Below, in pieces: positions 8,669 to 17,389 of a stretch of 64,000 bases of DNA (its first letter is position 1; every line of letters starts with the position of its first letter). Under the pieces are notes generated by a model. It saw only the letters and a list, made by a program, of their open reading frames with translations. It was not told the origin of the DNA and made no database searches. A program made the translations under genes and the position numbers. The stretch comes from Afifella marina DSM 2698 (GTDB lineage Bacteria > Pseudomonadota > Alphaproteobacteria > Rhizobiales > Afifellaceae), in NCBI RefSeq assembly GCF_900102695.1, contig NZ_FMVW01000001.1, positions 620,001-684,000 of the forward strand. The letters are read 5' to 3'.

Positions 8669-9916
8669 TCAGGTCCCGTCGGCGGGGATGAGCCGTGTCG
8701 TGGCGACGCCGAAGATGGCGGCGATGAACATGACGAGGCAGATCGCACCGAAGACGAGGCTGCCGGCAAAGAGGCCGAAGGCGTTCGACGCAAAGCCCAT
8801 CGACAGAACGGCGAGCCCCGCCGTGCCGTAGCCGCCGAGGAAGAAGGTGGCGTTGACGGAGCCGAGGATTTCTTCCGGCGTGTGCCGATTGACGAGCTGG
8901 ACGCCGGTATATTGCCCGACGCTCTGGGCGATGCCGGCCGCCGCCGCGGCGAGTGCGAAGAGCGGCAGCGACACGGAAAGTTCGCTCAAGAGCACGAGCG
9001 CGAGGCTTGAAAGCGCCAGCGCCAGGCTGAGCCAGGCGGAGCGCCACACCGTCAGTTTGCGCGCAAAGACGCCGCCCAAACCGCCTGAGGCAAAGACCAG
9101 AAAGGCGGCGGCGCCGGCTACGATCGGGCTGGCGTTATGGAGAAGATCGGCGAGCATGGAGGGCGCAAGCGAGATGAAGAGCGCAGAGAGCGCGAACGGC
9201 CCGGCAAAGATGACGATCGCCGTCACAAGGATGGGCCGGTTCTCCGCCGGCAGGCGCGGCATTTGCCAGATGCGGGCGCTCTGAGACGGTCGCCGGAGCG
9301 GCGGCAGATTGCGGGCGAGGACGAGAAGGAGCGCCGCGAGCAGGCCGGCGAGGAGGACGAAGACGAGCCGGCTCGGTGCGGGGGCGAAGCTTGCAAGCGC
9401 GCCGGCCGTCAGGGGGCCGAGGCCGAAGCCGAGAACGACCGACAAAGTGGCGTAAAGCGAGATATGGCCGATGCCGCGCCGGCGCCCGGCAAGGAGTATG
9501 GCCGCCGTGCCGGCACTGACGCAGCCGCCGGAGGCAAGCCCGATCAAAAAGCGCGCGACGCACAAGACGGCGACATTGGGCGCGAAGGCGAAAAGAAGCG
9601 CGGCCGCAACCGCAAGCACGAGCGCCGGCAGAAGCACGAGGCGCGGGCCATAGAGGTCGGAAAGCCGGCCGCAGCACAACAGCGCGAGTAAGACGCCGAG
9701 ATTGTAGAAGACGAAGATGACGCCGATCGTGCCCGGAGCGAAACCCATCGCGTGCTGCCAGATCGGATAGATCGGCACCGGCGCATTGGCGGTCGCGAAG
9801 ACGACGAGAACCGCCGCCATCAGGGCAAAAAGCGGCAGGGTGGGTTCTGCAGATGCGGCGGAAGGGGCGGCGGCACCGGCGGGGGTCGCGGCCGGCGGCT
9901 GGGACGAAGAGGGCAT
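8669..9916 (-). CDS. Major facilitator superfamily transporter
   Basis: A 415-residue protein with about twelve hydrophobic segments, starting at the ATG at 9916; a further upstream extension is proline-rich and unlikely. An Ala/Pro-rich tail of about 30 residues precedes the first membrane helix (LFALMAAVLVVFATANAPVP). The MFS loop 2-3 signature appears as CGRLSDLYGPRLVL, typical of drug or sugar exporters of the DHA1 kind. The central loop carries PPLRRPSQSARIW. Substrate cannot be read from sequence, and no regulator is directly adjacent. Likely a proton-driven exporter in the inner membrane. Confidence 0.85.
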   Translation of the reverse strand: MPSSSQPPAATPAGAAAPSAASAEPTLPLFALMAAVLVVFATANAPVPIYPIWQHAMGFAPGTIGVIFVFYNLGVLLALLCCGRLSDLYGPRLVLLPALVLAVAAALLFAFAPNVAVLCVARFLIGLASGGCVSAGTAAILLAGRRRGIGHISLYATLSVVLGFGLGPLTAGALASFAPAPSRLVFVLLAGLLAALLLVLARNLPPLRRPSQSARIWQMPRLPAENRPILVTAIVIFAGPFALSALFISLAPSMLADLLHNASPIVAGAAAFLVFASGGLGGVFARKLTVWRSAWLSLALALSSLALVLLSELSVSLPLFALAAAAAGIAQSVGQYTGVQLVNRHTPEEILGSVNATFFLGGYGTAGLAVLSMGFASNAFGLFAGSLVFGAICLVMFIAAIFGVATTRLIPADGT

Positions 9917-10194
9917 GGCGGGATCGTGCTCTGGCGGAGGCGGGCGAACGGACGTCCGCGGGAGATACAGCGGAGCTAGGGGGAGACGCCGCTGCGGCAA
10001 GGTTTTGGAGGCTGCGAGGCCTTGCGTGCCGGACCGGACGACCTTACTGGGCCGGCGCGCGCGCCCTGAAACGCATGAGACTTCTCTTGCACCTATGGAC
10101 GCCAGGTTGCGCGGCCGCCTCCCGCGTGGCTGGTCGAGGCGTGGTCTTTTATAGGCGATGCGCGCCTTTATAGGCGAACTGCGGCAGGCGGAAT

Positions 10195-10539
10195 TTATTC
10201 CTCATCTGCCGTCGTCAGCTCCCGTGGCGCCTTTTCGGCCGGCGCATTGCGGGGCTGAAAGCTGAGCCGCAGGCCGAGCGCTTTGGCGACCTTCATGATG
10301 GTGTCGAGCGTCGGGTTGCCTTCCCCCGAGAGAGCCTTGTTCAGGCCTTCGCGGCTGATGCCGGTGTCGCGGGCGAGCTGGCTCATATTGCGGGCGCGCG
10401 CGACGACGCCGAGGGCATGCGCGATGAAGGCCGGATCGTCGTCGGCTTCCTCCATCGCGGCTTCGAGGTATTCCGCGATCCGGATCTCGTTCGTCAGAAC
10501 GTCAGCAGGATCGAACGGGCGCAGTGTTTCCTCGGTCAT
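10195..10539 (-). CDS. Antitoxin with XRE/HigA-type HTH domain
   Basis: A 114-residue DNA-binding protein. The HTH lies at about residues 52-92 (MSQLARDTGISREGLNKALS followed by NPTLDTIMKVAKALGLRL), the layout of the addiction-module antidote family that pairs with RelE-like toxins. Its ATG overlaps the stop codon of the upstream toxin gene by 4 bp, so the two are translationally coupled, with the toxin gene first as in HigBA. It is expected to neutralise the toxin and repress the operon. Confidence 0.88.
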   Translation of the reverse strand: MTEETLRPFDPADVLTNEIRIAEYLEAAMEEADDDPAFIAHALGVVARARNMSQLARDTGISREGLNKALSGEGNPTLDTIMKVAKALGLRLSFQPRNAPAEKAPRELTTADEE

Positions 10540-10835
10540 ATCTGATCTTTCCACTTGTGAGCCAAGGCCTTCGCTTTCTTGATATCGCTGGCCTGGCTGC
10601 TTTTGTCGCCTCCGCACAGAAGCAGGATCACGACGGACCCACGCTCGATGAAGTAGACGCGGTAACCGGGGCCGTAATTGATCCGGAGCTCTGAGACGCC
10701 TCCGCCGACGGGCTTCACATCGCCGGGATTGCCCTGAGCCAGCCGTTCCACTCTGACGGTGATGCGCGCCGCGGCTCTGTCGTCTTTGAGGCGCGCGAGC
10801 CAGTCCATGAAAACGGGCGTGCGGAGCAGCTTCAT
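10536..10835 (-). CDS. RelE/HigB-type mRNA interferase toxin
   Basis: A 99-residue protein of the phage-derived Gp49/HigB-like addiction-module killer family. Recognisable elements are FMDWLARLKDDRAAARITVR, the central GGGVSELRINYGPGYRVYF strand region, LLLCGGDKSSQ and the C-terminal IKKAKALAHKWK helix. The family cleaves mRNA at the ribosome. It is first in a two-gene operon with the antitoxin. The start at 10835 gives the family's usual length. Confidence 0.88.
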   Translation of the reverse strand: MKLLRTPVFMDWLARLKDDRAAARITVRVERLAQGNPGDVKPVGGGVSELRINYGPGYRVYFIERGSVVILLLCGGDKSSQASDIKKAKALAHKWKDQI

Positions 10836-11225
10836 CTGGCAAGTGTAGTGCGCGGGACAGAAATTGCCAACTGAAGTTATCAGGCGCGGCGTGGTCGGTC
10901 TGCCGGGGCGTCTCCGGGCGTCGGCCCGCTCGCTTGACTTTGGGGGCGGAAGGCCTAGCCTGAGGGCATCATGACCCGAGCGCTTCTTTCCATTCTGCGA
11001 ATGCTCCAAGGCCAGCCCGTCACGGGACTGTAGCCCGAAGCTCGGCCGTTGCGCCTTCCGAGCTTCGGGGGTGCGCAGCGATTTTCCATGATCCGTCAGC
11101 TTTGATCTTTGACCCGGTCTGCGACCGGGACGATCGGCGATTTGAACGATCGGCGCGAAGGCGTTTTCTTCAAAACTCGTTTGCGTGGTCCGGCGAGATG
11201 TCTCGTCGGCCGAAGGGTCGTAACC
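10836..11225. other. Structured upstream region of the Rnk-like gene
   Basis: No gene is seen. The stretch holds a perfect 12-bp inverted repeat (11034-11045 against 11058-11069, CCCGAAGCTCGG/CCGAGCTTCGGG, 12-base loop, no T-run) and a second perfect hairpin at 11113-11129 (CCCGGT-ctgcg-ACCGGG), about 100 bases before the start of the next gene. It may be a structured leader; this is inference. Confidence 0.5.
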
Positions 11226-11681
11226 ATGTCTCAGATCGCCGAAAAATCCCAGATCATCCAGAAATCCGTCGTCCAGAAGTCCAGCGCCCGGAAACCGAAG
11301 GCTCTGCCGCGTCTCGTCATCGGCAGCGAAGATCATGCGCGCCTTTATGCGATCGCCAACGCCCTCGGCGGACCGCTCGCCGAGCTCGGCGAAAAGCTCC
11401 TGAGCGAGCTCGAACGCGCGCGGATCGTTCCTCAAGAGAAGGTCCCTGCCAAGACGGTGCGCATGGGCTCGACCGTTTCCTTCGCCACGAGCGACGGTTT
11501 CGAGCGGACCTACAAGCTCGTCTATCCCGAAGAGGCCGATGTCGCGCAGGCGCGCATCTCGGTGCTGACGCCGATCGGCGCCGCGCTCATCGGACTTTCG
11601 GAAGGCCAGACGATCCCCTGGGAGGCACGCGACGGCCGCGCCCTGTCGCTCACCGTCCTCAATCTCGCGGACGAGGGATGA
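11226..11681 (+). CDS. Rnk/GreA-family C-terminal domain protein
   Basis: A 151-residue protein resembling the regulator of nucleoside diphosphate kinase (Rnk). After a basic tail, residues about 28-70 form the short helical hairpin (LYAIANALGGPLAELGEKLL), and the rest is the GreA/GreB C-terminal FKBP-like fold (VRMGSTVSFATSDG, then YKLVYPEEADVAQARISVLT, then GAALIGLSEGQTIPW). Rnk proteins bind RNA polymerase but lack the long Gre coiled coil. The start chosen is the ATG at 11226; an upstream in-frame start is possible but would use leader sequence. A frameshifted relative follows 130 bases downstream. Confidence 0.82.
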   Translation: MSQIAEKSQIIQKSVVQKSSARKPKALPRLVIGSEDHARLYAIANALGGPLAELGEKLLSELERARIVPQEKVPAKTVRMGSTVSFATSDGFERTYKLVYPEEADVAQARISVLTPIGAALIGLSEGQTIPWEARDGRALSLTVLNLADEG

Positions 11682-11813
11682 GCCCGATGTTGAGCCGTGA
11701 TGTCCGCGCCTGCGGCGGAGCGGAGGTTCTGAAATTCTGCACGTCTGGCCGGGCCGGCATCAGCCAGCCCGGCCGTGGGTCCTTCACAACACGACATAAC
11801 CGGGACACCAGAC

Positions 11814-12367
11814 ATGCCAGATGCGATTTTTCCCAAAGTTACTCCGCGTGATTTCTCCATCCTCGAGAACCTGCTCGAGGCCCGCCTCGGCAGCGACGAG
11901 CTCCTCGTGGCCGCATTGCGACGCAAGCTGCGTGAGGCGCAGCTCGTCTTCGCCGAGGATCTGCCTGCCGATGTCGCAACGATCGATTCGCGCATCCTAT
12001 TGCGGGTCGACGAGCGGCTGCCGGAGGAACGAACCCTCGTGACTGCCGCCCATTACATCCCGGGCGTGGGTCATCAGTCGATCGCCACCCCCGCGGCGTG
12101 ATGTTGCTCGGGCTGAAGGAAGGCGAGAGCGTCGAGGTCGATCACCTCGACCGGATCGAACGCGTGGAGGTCCTGAAAGTCCTTTATCAGCCGGAGGCGG
12201 AACGCCGGAACTGGGCACGTATGACGCGCCCGTATCTGGTGCCCGTGCGAAGTGCCAAGGGCAAAAGCGGGTCGACAAGCGGGACGCCCTCCGGCGCAAG
12301 GCCGGGTGCCTCCAGCACGATGCTCATGTCTTCGCGTGACGACGATCCCGGGCCTGCGGCGGCCTGA
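11814..12367 (+). pseudogene. Second Rnk/GreA-like gene, broken by a 1-base frameshift
   Basis: The first frame from the ATG at 11814 gives a Rnk-like N-terminal half (DFSILENLLEARLGSDELLV, later HYIPGVGHQSIATP) and stops at 12099-12101. The next frame continues the same domain without a gap (GVMLLGLKEGESVEVDHLDR, then VEVLKVLYQPE) to 12367. Restoring one C in the C-run at 12088-12091 would read IATPRGVMLLGL, exactly as the family expects. So either the gene is a recent pseudogene, the sequence has an error in a homopolymer, or frameshifting is used. The C-terminus past YQPE is longer than usual and of low complexity. Confidence 0.75.
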
Positions 12368-12377
12368 GCTTCACGGG

Positions 12378-13331
12378 TCACGACTTCCCGGGTTCGGACT
12401 TTGAGGAGAAGCGCGCGAGAACGATTGCAAGGAAGCCTGAGAGCTTCGCGCTCATTCGCCGATCGCGCGCATGAAGAAGATGGAAGGGCCGCGCCGGCCC
12501 TTCCCAATCCGGCAGGAGACGCACGAGCCGGCCGGAGGCGAGATCGTCGGCGACGGCGCTTTCATAGCCGAGCGTGATGCCGAATCCGTCGAGAGCCGCC
12601 TGGTGGATCGCCCGCCAGTCGTTGATCGACAGACGGCTCGCGCTCGGCACCTCGACCGTCTCTCCGCCCTTCGAGAAGGGCCATTCGCGCCCGAGCGGCC
12701 CCGACCAGGGGCTGAAGCCGAGGCATTCGTGATTGCGAAGGTCCTCGGGCGTTTCGGGCGTGCCGTGTTCGGCGAGATAGGCGGGGGCGGCGCAGGCGAC
12801 GAGCCGGTAGGGCGCGAGCGGATGGGCGAGAAGCGCGTGGGTCTGCGTCGCCTGGCCGGCCATTGGACCGGAGAGCGGACCGGAGAGCGGGCCGATGCGG
12901 AAGACGAGATCGAAACCCTCTTCGATCGGATCGACATAGCGGTCGCTCAAGACGAGGTCGCAGCTCACTTGCGGGTGGGTGCGGAGATAGGTGGTGACGA
13001 GCGGCACGAGCACCTGGGCGCCGAACGTCACCGGCGCGTTGACCCGCAACAGGCCGCGCGGCTCGGCCCCGGTTTCCGATGCCTGCGCTTCCGCGTCCGC
13101 GACCTCGGCGAGGATCGCCTTGCAGCGGTCGCGGTACTGCCGGCCGAAATCGGTGAGGCTGTGACGCCTGGTGGTGCGGTGGATGAGACGGGTGCCGAGC
13201 CGTTTTTCCAACGCCTCGACATGCTTGGCGACCATCTGGGGCGAGATGGAAAGGGCGGTCGCGGCCGCGGAAAACGAGCCGAGCTCGGCGACGCGCACGA
13301 AGACGGACATGCTTTCCAGCCGATCGGGCAT
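12378..13331 (-). CDS. LysR-family transcriptional regulator
   Basis: A 317-residue protein with the typical N-terminal winged HTH (MSVFVRVAELGSFSAAATAL, then VAKHVEALEKRLGTRLIHRT, residues about 8-60) and a C-terminal two-lobed substrate-binding domain (from about residue 92, GLLRVNAPVTFG). The subgroup with MDRLESMxVFVRV is common among regulators of nearby detoxification or redox genes. It is divergent from the YciI and NIPSNAP genes across about 110 bases, with a palindrome at 13406-13418, so it probably controls them and itself. Effector unknown. Confidence 0.93.
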   Translation of the reverse strand: MPDRLESMSVFVRVAELGSFSAAATALSISPQMVAKHVEALEKRLGTRLIHRTTRRHSLTDFGRQYRDRCKAILAEVADAEAQASETGAEPRGLLRVNAPVTFGAQVLVPLVTTYLRTHPQVSCDLVLSDRYVDPIEEGFDLVFRIGPLSGPLSGPMAGQATQTHALLAHPLAPYRLVACAAPAYLAEHGTPETPEDLRNHECLGFSPWSGPLGREWPFSKGGETVEVPSASRLSINDWRAIHQAALDGFGITLGYESAVADDLASGRLVRLLPDWEGPARPFHLLHARDRRMSAKLSGFLAIVLARFSSKSEPGKS

Positions 13332-13405
13332 TCGCCACTCACACTTGGGACAGGAACAACTGGAGAGGCATTTATCACTCCTGGTTGGTCACCGAAACTC
13401 GGCAT

Positions 13406-13418
13406 CCTGATTTTCAGG
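13406..13418. promoter_or_regulatory. Candidate LysR operator
   Basis: A perfect dyad CCTGA-ttt-TCAGG in the divergent intergenic region, 25 bases before the YciI start codon. Its place fits a LysR-type regulatory site; binding is inferred. Confidence 0.4.
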
Positions 13419-13442
13419 AACCTGGTTTTCGAGGAGTGAGGC

Positions 13443-13787
13443 ATGGCCTTTTACATCGTGACGATGACGCATCCGGACGGTCCCGGCTGGAACGAACATG
13501 TGCTGGAGCATGTGGAATATCTGCTCGACCTCATCGACGAGGGCACCTTGAAGGCGTCGGGGCCGCTGAAGGGCACGCCGCTTCGCGCCGGCTTCCTGAT
13601 CATGGTCGCCGACAGCCGCGAAGAGATCGAGAAGATCGTGGCGGGCGATCCCTTTGCACGCGAAGATCTGATCGTGGACTTGACGATCGAGGAATGGGAT
13701 CCGCTCTTCGGCGCATTCGGGGCGGAATCGAGCAAGGTGCTGCCGCCCGACATGAAGCCGCTCGCAGCCCGGCTCGGTTATGAATGA
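13443..13787 (+). CDS. YciI-family protein
   Basis: A 114-residue protein of the YCII dimeric alpha/beta-barrel family. Visible elements are MAFYIVTMTHPDGPGW, HVEYLLDLIDEGTLKASGPL, then GFLIMVADSREEIEKIVAGD, and PFAREDLIVDLTIEEWDPLF, which corresponds to the conserved DPF..agl motif. A GAGGAG ribosome site precedes the ATG. It lies 32 bases before the NIPSNAP gene in the same direction and divergent from the LysR gene. Enzymatic activity is unproven in most members; a role in degradation of small aromatic or reactive compounds is only inference. Confidence 0.88.
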   Translation: MAFYIVTMTHPDGPGWNEHVLEHVEYLLDLIDEGTLKASGPLKGTPLRAGFLIMVADSREEIEKIVAGDPFAREDLIVDLTIEEWDPLFGAFGAESSKVLPPDMKPLAARLGYE

Positions 13788-13819
13788 AAGCTCGGCTATC
13801 AATGAGGTGAGGGCGCGAC

Positions 13820-14434
13820 ATGCTCTATGAAATTGCGACGCTCTCCTGCCCTGTGCTGGGCGTCACCAAGGCGGCCGAAGGCGCGCGGCGATGGATCGGC
13901 GATGAGGACGCGCTCGGCACGCCGCTCGGCATGTGGCGCTCCGATATCGGCACGATCGGCGAGCTTTTCGTGCTCCGATCCTTCGAGGCGGAGGAGGAGC
14001 TGCGCGCCGAGCGCGAGCGCGCTTTGATGAGCGAGGACCCGTTCTTCAGCCGGGAGACGGCCAGGACGCTCCGGATGGAGAGTTTCGCGCCCTTCCCCTT
14101 CCTGCCGGCGATGAAGCCCCGGCAATATGGCGGTCTCTTCGAGTTTCGCACCTATCACCTGCGGCCAGGCGGGCTGCCGCGCACGCTTGCCGGCTGGGAG
14201 GCGGCGATCGGCCCGGCTGCGGCCTATACCGATCACCTCGTGACGAACCTTTACGCCTTGGACGGGCCGCCGCGCATCACGCATATCTGGGGCTTTTCGA
14301 GCCTCGAAGAGCGGGCGCGCCTGCGCGCCGAGCACTACGCCGCCGGTCTCTGGCCGCCCAAGGGTGGACCGGAGGAGATTGTCGAGGCGACCTCGACGAT
14401 CGCCAAGGCGGAAGAGGGCTGGCCGATCGGGTAG
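13820..14434 (+). CDS. NIPSNAP-family protein
   Basis: A 204-residue protein with two ferredoxin-like halves. The N-terminal half starts MLYEIATLSCP. The second half carries the stronger NIPSNAP signature: FEFRTYHLRPGGLPRTLAGW, then ITHIWGFSSLEERARLRAEH. The family is of poorly known function and is often co-transcribed with small oxidoreductase or YciI-like genes, as here. It is likely in one operon with the YciI gene under the divergent LysR regulator. Confidence 0.88.
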   Translation: MLYEIATLSCPVLGVTKAAEGARRWIGDEDALGTPLGMWRSDIGTIGELFVLRSFEAEEELRAERERALMSEDPFFSRETARTLRMESFAPFPFLPAMKPRQYGGLFEFRTYHLRPGGLPRTLAGWEAAIGPAAAYTDHLVTNLYALDGPPRITHIWGFSSLEERARLRAEHYAAGLWPPKGGPEEIVEATSTIAKAEEGWPIG

Positions 14435-14492
14435 GGCGATAGGTAGGGGTCGCGGATGACAAGGCCGGGCCGATGACCCGGCAAGGTGGCCA

Positions 14493-14624
14493 TCAGACCT
14501 CGTCGTTAAAGCGCCGGCTGTCTTCGGGCGGTTCGGCCGTGTCGAGTGCCTCGCGAAGATCGGGCGGCAGCTCCCACGGATAGACCGCCTGGCGCTGCAA
14601 CTCATCCGCGGTCACCTTGATCAT
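14493..14624 (-). CDS. Small hypothetical protein (43 aa)
   Basis: A 43-residue frame starting at 14624 with a strong AGGAGG site six bases upstream. It is acidic and proline-rich (MIKVTADELQRQAVYPWELP, ending RRFNDEV). No family recognised. It lies alone between the NIPSNAP gene and ptrB, transcribed toward the former. The ribosome site is the main support. Confidence 0.5.
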   Translation of the reverse strand: MIKVTADELQRQAVYPWELPPDLREALDTAEPPEDSRRFNDEV

Positions 14625-14743
14625 CGACACCTCCTGCCGGACTTCGCCTAAAATAAGGGCCCAAAAATAAGGAAAGCCCGGCAGATCCGCAATCAAGCCG
14701 CGCCGGCCGATCACCGCGTGGGCTTCGGCCGGACCCGTGATCC

Positions 14744-16855
14744 TCACACAGCCGGGAGCGGGGCTTTTTCGGTGAGGCCCATGACCTTGAGGGCGAAGGC
14801 GTATTCGATGGCGACTTCCTTCAGGGCGTCGAAGCGGCCGGAGGCGCCGCCATGGCCCGCATCCATATTGGTGCGCAGGAGAAGGAGGTTGTCGTCCGTC
14901 TTCGTCTCGCGGAGTTTGGCGACCCACTTCGCCGGTTCCCAATAGGTGACGCGCGGATCGGTGAGGCCCGCCATGGCAAGAAGCGGCGGATAGGCCTGGG
15001 CCGTCACGTTGTCATAGGGCGAATAGGCGAGGATCGTCTGGTAATCGGCCGCGCTTTCGACCGGGTTGCCCCATTCGGGCCATTCCGGCGGGGTGAGCGG
15101 CAAAGTGTCGTCGAGCATGGTGTTGAGGACGTCGACGAAGGGCACGTCGGCGATGACGCCGCCGAAGAGATCGGGCGCCATATTGGCGACGGCGCCCATC
15201 AGCATGCCGCCCGCCGAGCCGCCATGGGCGACGATCTGCCCGCGTTTGGTGAAGCCTTCGGCCACGAGATGCTCGCCGGCGGCGATGAAATCCGTGAACG
15301 TATTGGCCTTCTTGGCGCGCTTGCCTTCTTCGTACCAGGCAAAGCCCTTGTCCTTGCCGCCGCGGATATGCGCGATCGCATAGATGAAGCCGCGATCGAC
15401 GAGCGACAGGCGGGTGACGGAAAAGCCGGCGGGAATGGCGATGCCGTAGGAGCCGTAGCCGTAGAGGAGGCAGGGGGCGGAGCCATCGAGCGGCGTGTCG
15501 GCGCGGTAAAGAAGCGAGACCGGCACCTCCTCGCCGTCCGGCGCCTTGGCGATGATGCGGCGCGAGACGTATTTCGCGGGGTCGTGGCCCGACGGCACCT
15601 CCTGCTCCTTGAGGAGCGTGCGGGTGCGGCTCTCCATGTCGTAATCGAAGACGCGCGAGGGCGTCGTCGGCGAGGAATAGGAGAAGCGGATCGTCGTCGT
15701 GTCGAATTCGTAGCCGGGATCGAGGCCGAGCGAATAGGCCTCTTCGGCAAAGGCGATCTCGTGCTCCTCGCCGTTTTCGAGCCGGCGCACGACGATGCGC
15801 GGCAGACCGGCCTCGCGCTCAAGACGCACGAGATGGCGGGCGAAGAGGGCATGCGAGAGGAGAAGGCGCCCCGGCACATGACCGACGAGCGGCTGCCAGT
15901 TCTCCGGCGAAGGCGAGGCGACGGGCGCCGTCAGAATCTGAAAATCCTTGGCGTCGCCGGAATTGGTGCGGATGAAGAGCGTGCCGTCCGCCTCGTCGAC
16001 ATAATATTCGACGCCGTCGCGGCGCGGAGCGATGAGGACCGGCTCCGCCTCCGGCCGGTCGGCCGGGATGAGCCGCGTCTCGGAGGTTTCGTGCGTGTGG
16101 CAGTCGATGAGGATGAAATTGCGCGAATGCGTCGCGCCGAGGCCGACGAAGAAGCCGGGATCGGCCTCCTCATAGACGAGAACGTCTTCGGTGACCGCGG
16201 TGCCGAGCTTGTGGCGGAAGACTTTCGAGGGCCGGTGATTGGCATCGAGACGCACATAGAAGAGATGCGTGTTGTCGGCCGCCCAGACGGCTCCGCCGCT
16301 CGTATCGGGGATGACGTCGGCGATGTCCTCGCCCGTTTCCACATTGCGGATGTGGAGCGTGTAGAATTCCGAGCCGGCATCGTCGAAGGCCCAGGCGAGG
16401 CGGGAATGGTCGGGCGAATGTGCCGCGCCGGCGATCTTGAAATAGGCATGGCCTTCGGCAAGCGCGTTGCCGTCGAGAAGGATCGTTTCTTCGCCGCCCG
16501 AACGCTTCTGGCGCACGAAGAGGGGGTGCTGGCCACCCTCGATGTAACGCACCGCATAGGAATATGGTCCGTCAGGGGCCGGCACGGAGGAATCGTCCTC
16601 TTTGATGCGCCCCTTCATCTCCGTGAAGAGCTTTTCCTGAAGCTTTTCCGTGTCGGCCATCTGGGCGGAAAACCAGGCGTTTTCGGCCTCCAGATAGGCG
16701 CGGATCTCAGGATCGAGCACGGAGGGATCGCGCATCACCTCCTGCCAATTGTCGGCACGCAGCCAGTGATAGGGATCGTTGCGGGTGTGGCCGTGGCGGG
16801 TGATTTCATGCGGCCGCTTTGCGGCGCGCGGCGGGAAGGAAGAAATGTCGTTCAT
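14744..16855 (-). CDS. ptrB: Oligopeptidase B-type S9 serine peptidase
   Basis: A 703-residue cytoplasmic prolyl-oligopeptidase-family enzyme. The N-terminus (PPRAAKRPHEITRHGHTRND followed by PYHWLRADNW) and the seven-blade beta-propeller (about residues 60-400) are typical. The C-terminal alpha/beta hydrolase has the GGSAGGML nucleophile motif (Ser) and the terminal histidine in MDAGHGGASGR. PYDNVTAQAYPPLL supplies the aspartate region. Members cleave short peptides after basic residues. The start at 16855 is preferred over one 16 codons upstream because the alignment to the family begins after MNDIS. No operon partner. Confidence 0.92.
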   Translation of the reverse strand: MNDISSFPPRAAKRPHEITRHGHTRNDPYHWLRADNWQEVMRDPSVLDPEIRAYLEAENAWFSAQMADTEKLQEKLFTEMKGRIKEDDSSVPAPDGPYSYAVRYIEGGQHPLFVRQKRSGGEETILLDGNALAEGHAYFKIAGAAHSPDHSRLAWAFDDAGSEFYTLHIRNVETGEDIADVIPDTSGGAVWAADNTHLFYVRLDANHRPSKVFRHKLGTAVTEDVLVYEEADPGFFVGLGATHSRNFILIDCHTHETSETRLIPADRPEAEPVLIAPRRDGVEYYVDEADGTLFIRTNSGDAKDFQILTAPVASPSPENWQPLVGHVPGRLLLSHALFARHLVRLEREAGLPRIVVRRLENGEEHEIAFAEEAYSLGLDPGYEFDTTTIRFSYSSPTTPSRVFDYDMESRTRTLLKEQEVPSGHDPAKYVSRRIIAKAPDGEEVPVSLLYRADTPLDGSAPCLLYGYGSYGIAIPAGFSVTRLSLVDRGFIYAIAHIRGGKDKGFAWYEEGKRAKKANTFTDFIAAGEHLVAEGFTKRGQIVAHGGSAGGMLMGAVANMAPDLFGGVIADVPFVDVLNTMLDDTLPLTPPEWPEWGNPVESAADYQTILAYSPYDNVTAQAYPPLLAMAGLTDPRVTYWEPAKWVAKLRETKTDDNLLLLRTNMDAGHGGASGRFDALKEVAIEYAFALKVMGLTEKAPLPAV

Positions 16856-17389
16856 GGGCGCGAGGTAGGCCGGTTTGTTTTCCGGGGCAAGGGAATGGGC
16901 CACGCGGCGTTAACCGAGGGGCCCGCGGGCGCGATGGCGCCGACCTGCATTGCCCCTGCGGCATCCGCGCACGGGGCAGTGGATCGAAGACAAAGTCGAG
17001 CGTTGCGCGTGGAGAAACAAGCGCTCGGATAAAAGACCCATGACGTCAGCGTTTCCGCCGCCAGGAATGGCTGGAGCTCGGCGAGAAGCGCGATGTCTTG
17101 CGACACGTCCGCCGCCCGACATACTTGCGATCGCGCGATTTCGACTGTCGTCTGGATCACACTTCTGCGAGCATCGGCGGCGGCAGCTGGACAAGGAAGG
17201 CGTGGCTCGGTCTTTTTCCTGTCGCGATTTACCGGAAAGCATGGGTCATGCTTGAAAATCGCCGCTCTCTAAGGATTGCCAGAAGCGCCCAAATGCTTAG
17301 CTTGTCCGGCTGAGGCGGCAAAGCTGGCAGCTTGCCCCGCTCTGGATCGCCCGCTATCCGTTCCTGGTCCCGCGAACGTCACCCCGCTG
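16856..17389. other. Intergenic region, no supportable gene
   Basis: This 534-base stretch separates divergent ptrB and mrpA and should hold both promoters. Short frames on both strands show no recognisable domain. A frame at about 17050-17310 on the plus strand reads somewhat like protein (LRSRDFDCRLDHTSASIGGG), but I cannot support it as a gene. Confidence 0.5.

Noticed and set aside
6811-8793. Long minus-strand open frame opposite the Sel1-repeat gene
   Set aside because: Shadow frame of high-GC coding sequence; the plus strand has a signal peptide, repeats and a domain end.
14852-17032. 726-codon plus-strand open frame opposite ptrB
   Set aside because: ptrB on the minus strand has full catalytic motifs; the plus frame shows no domain.
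16950-17313. Short plus-strand frames between ptrB and mrpA
   Set aside because: No ribosome site, domain or consistent frame; left as intergenic.
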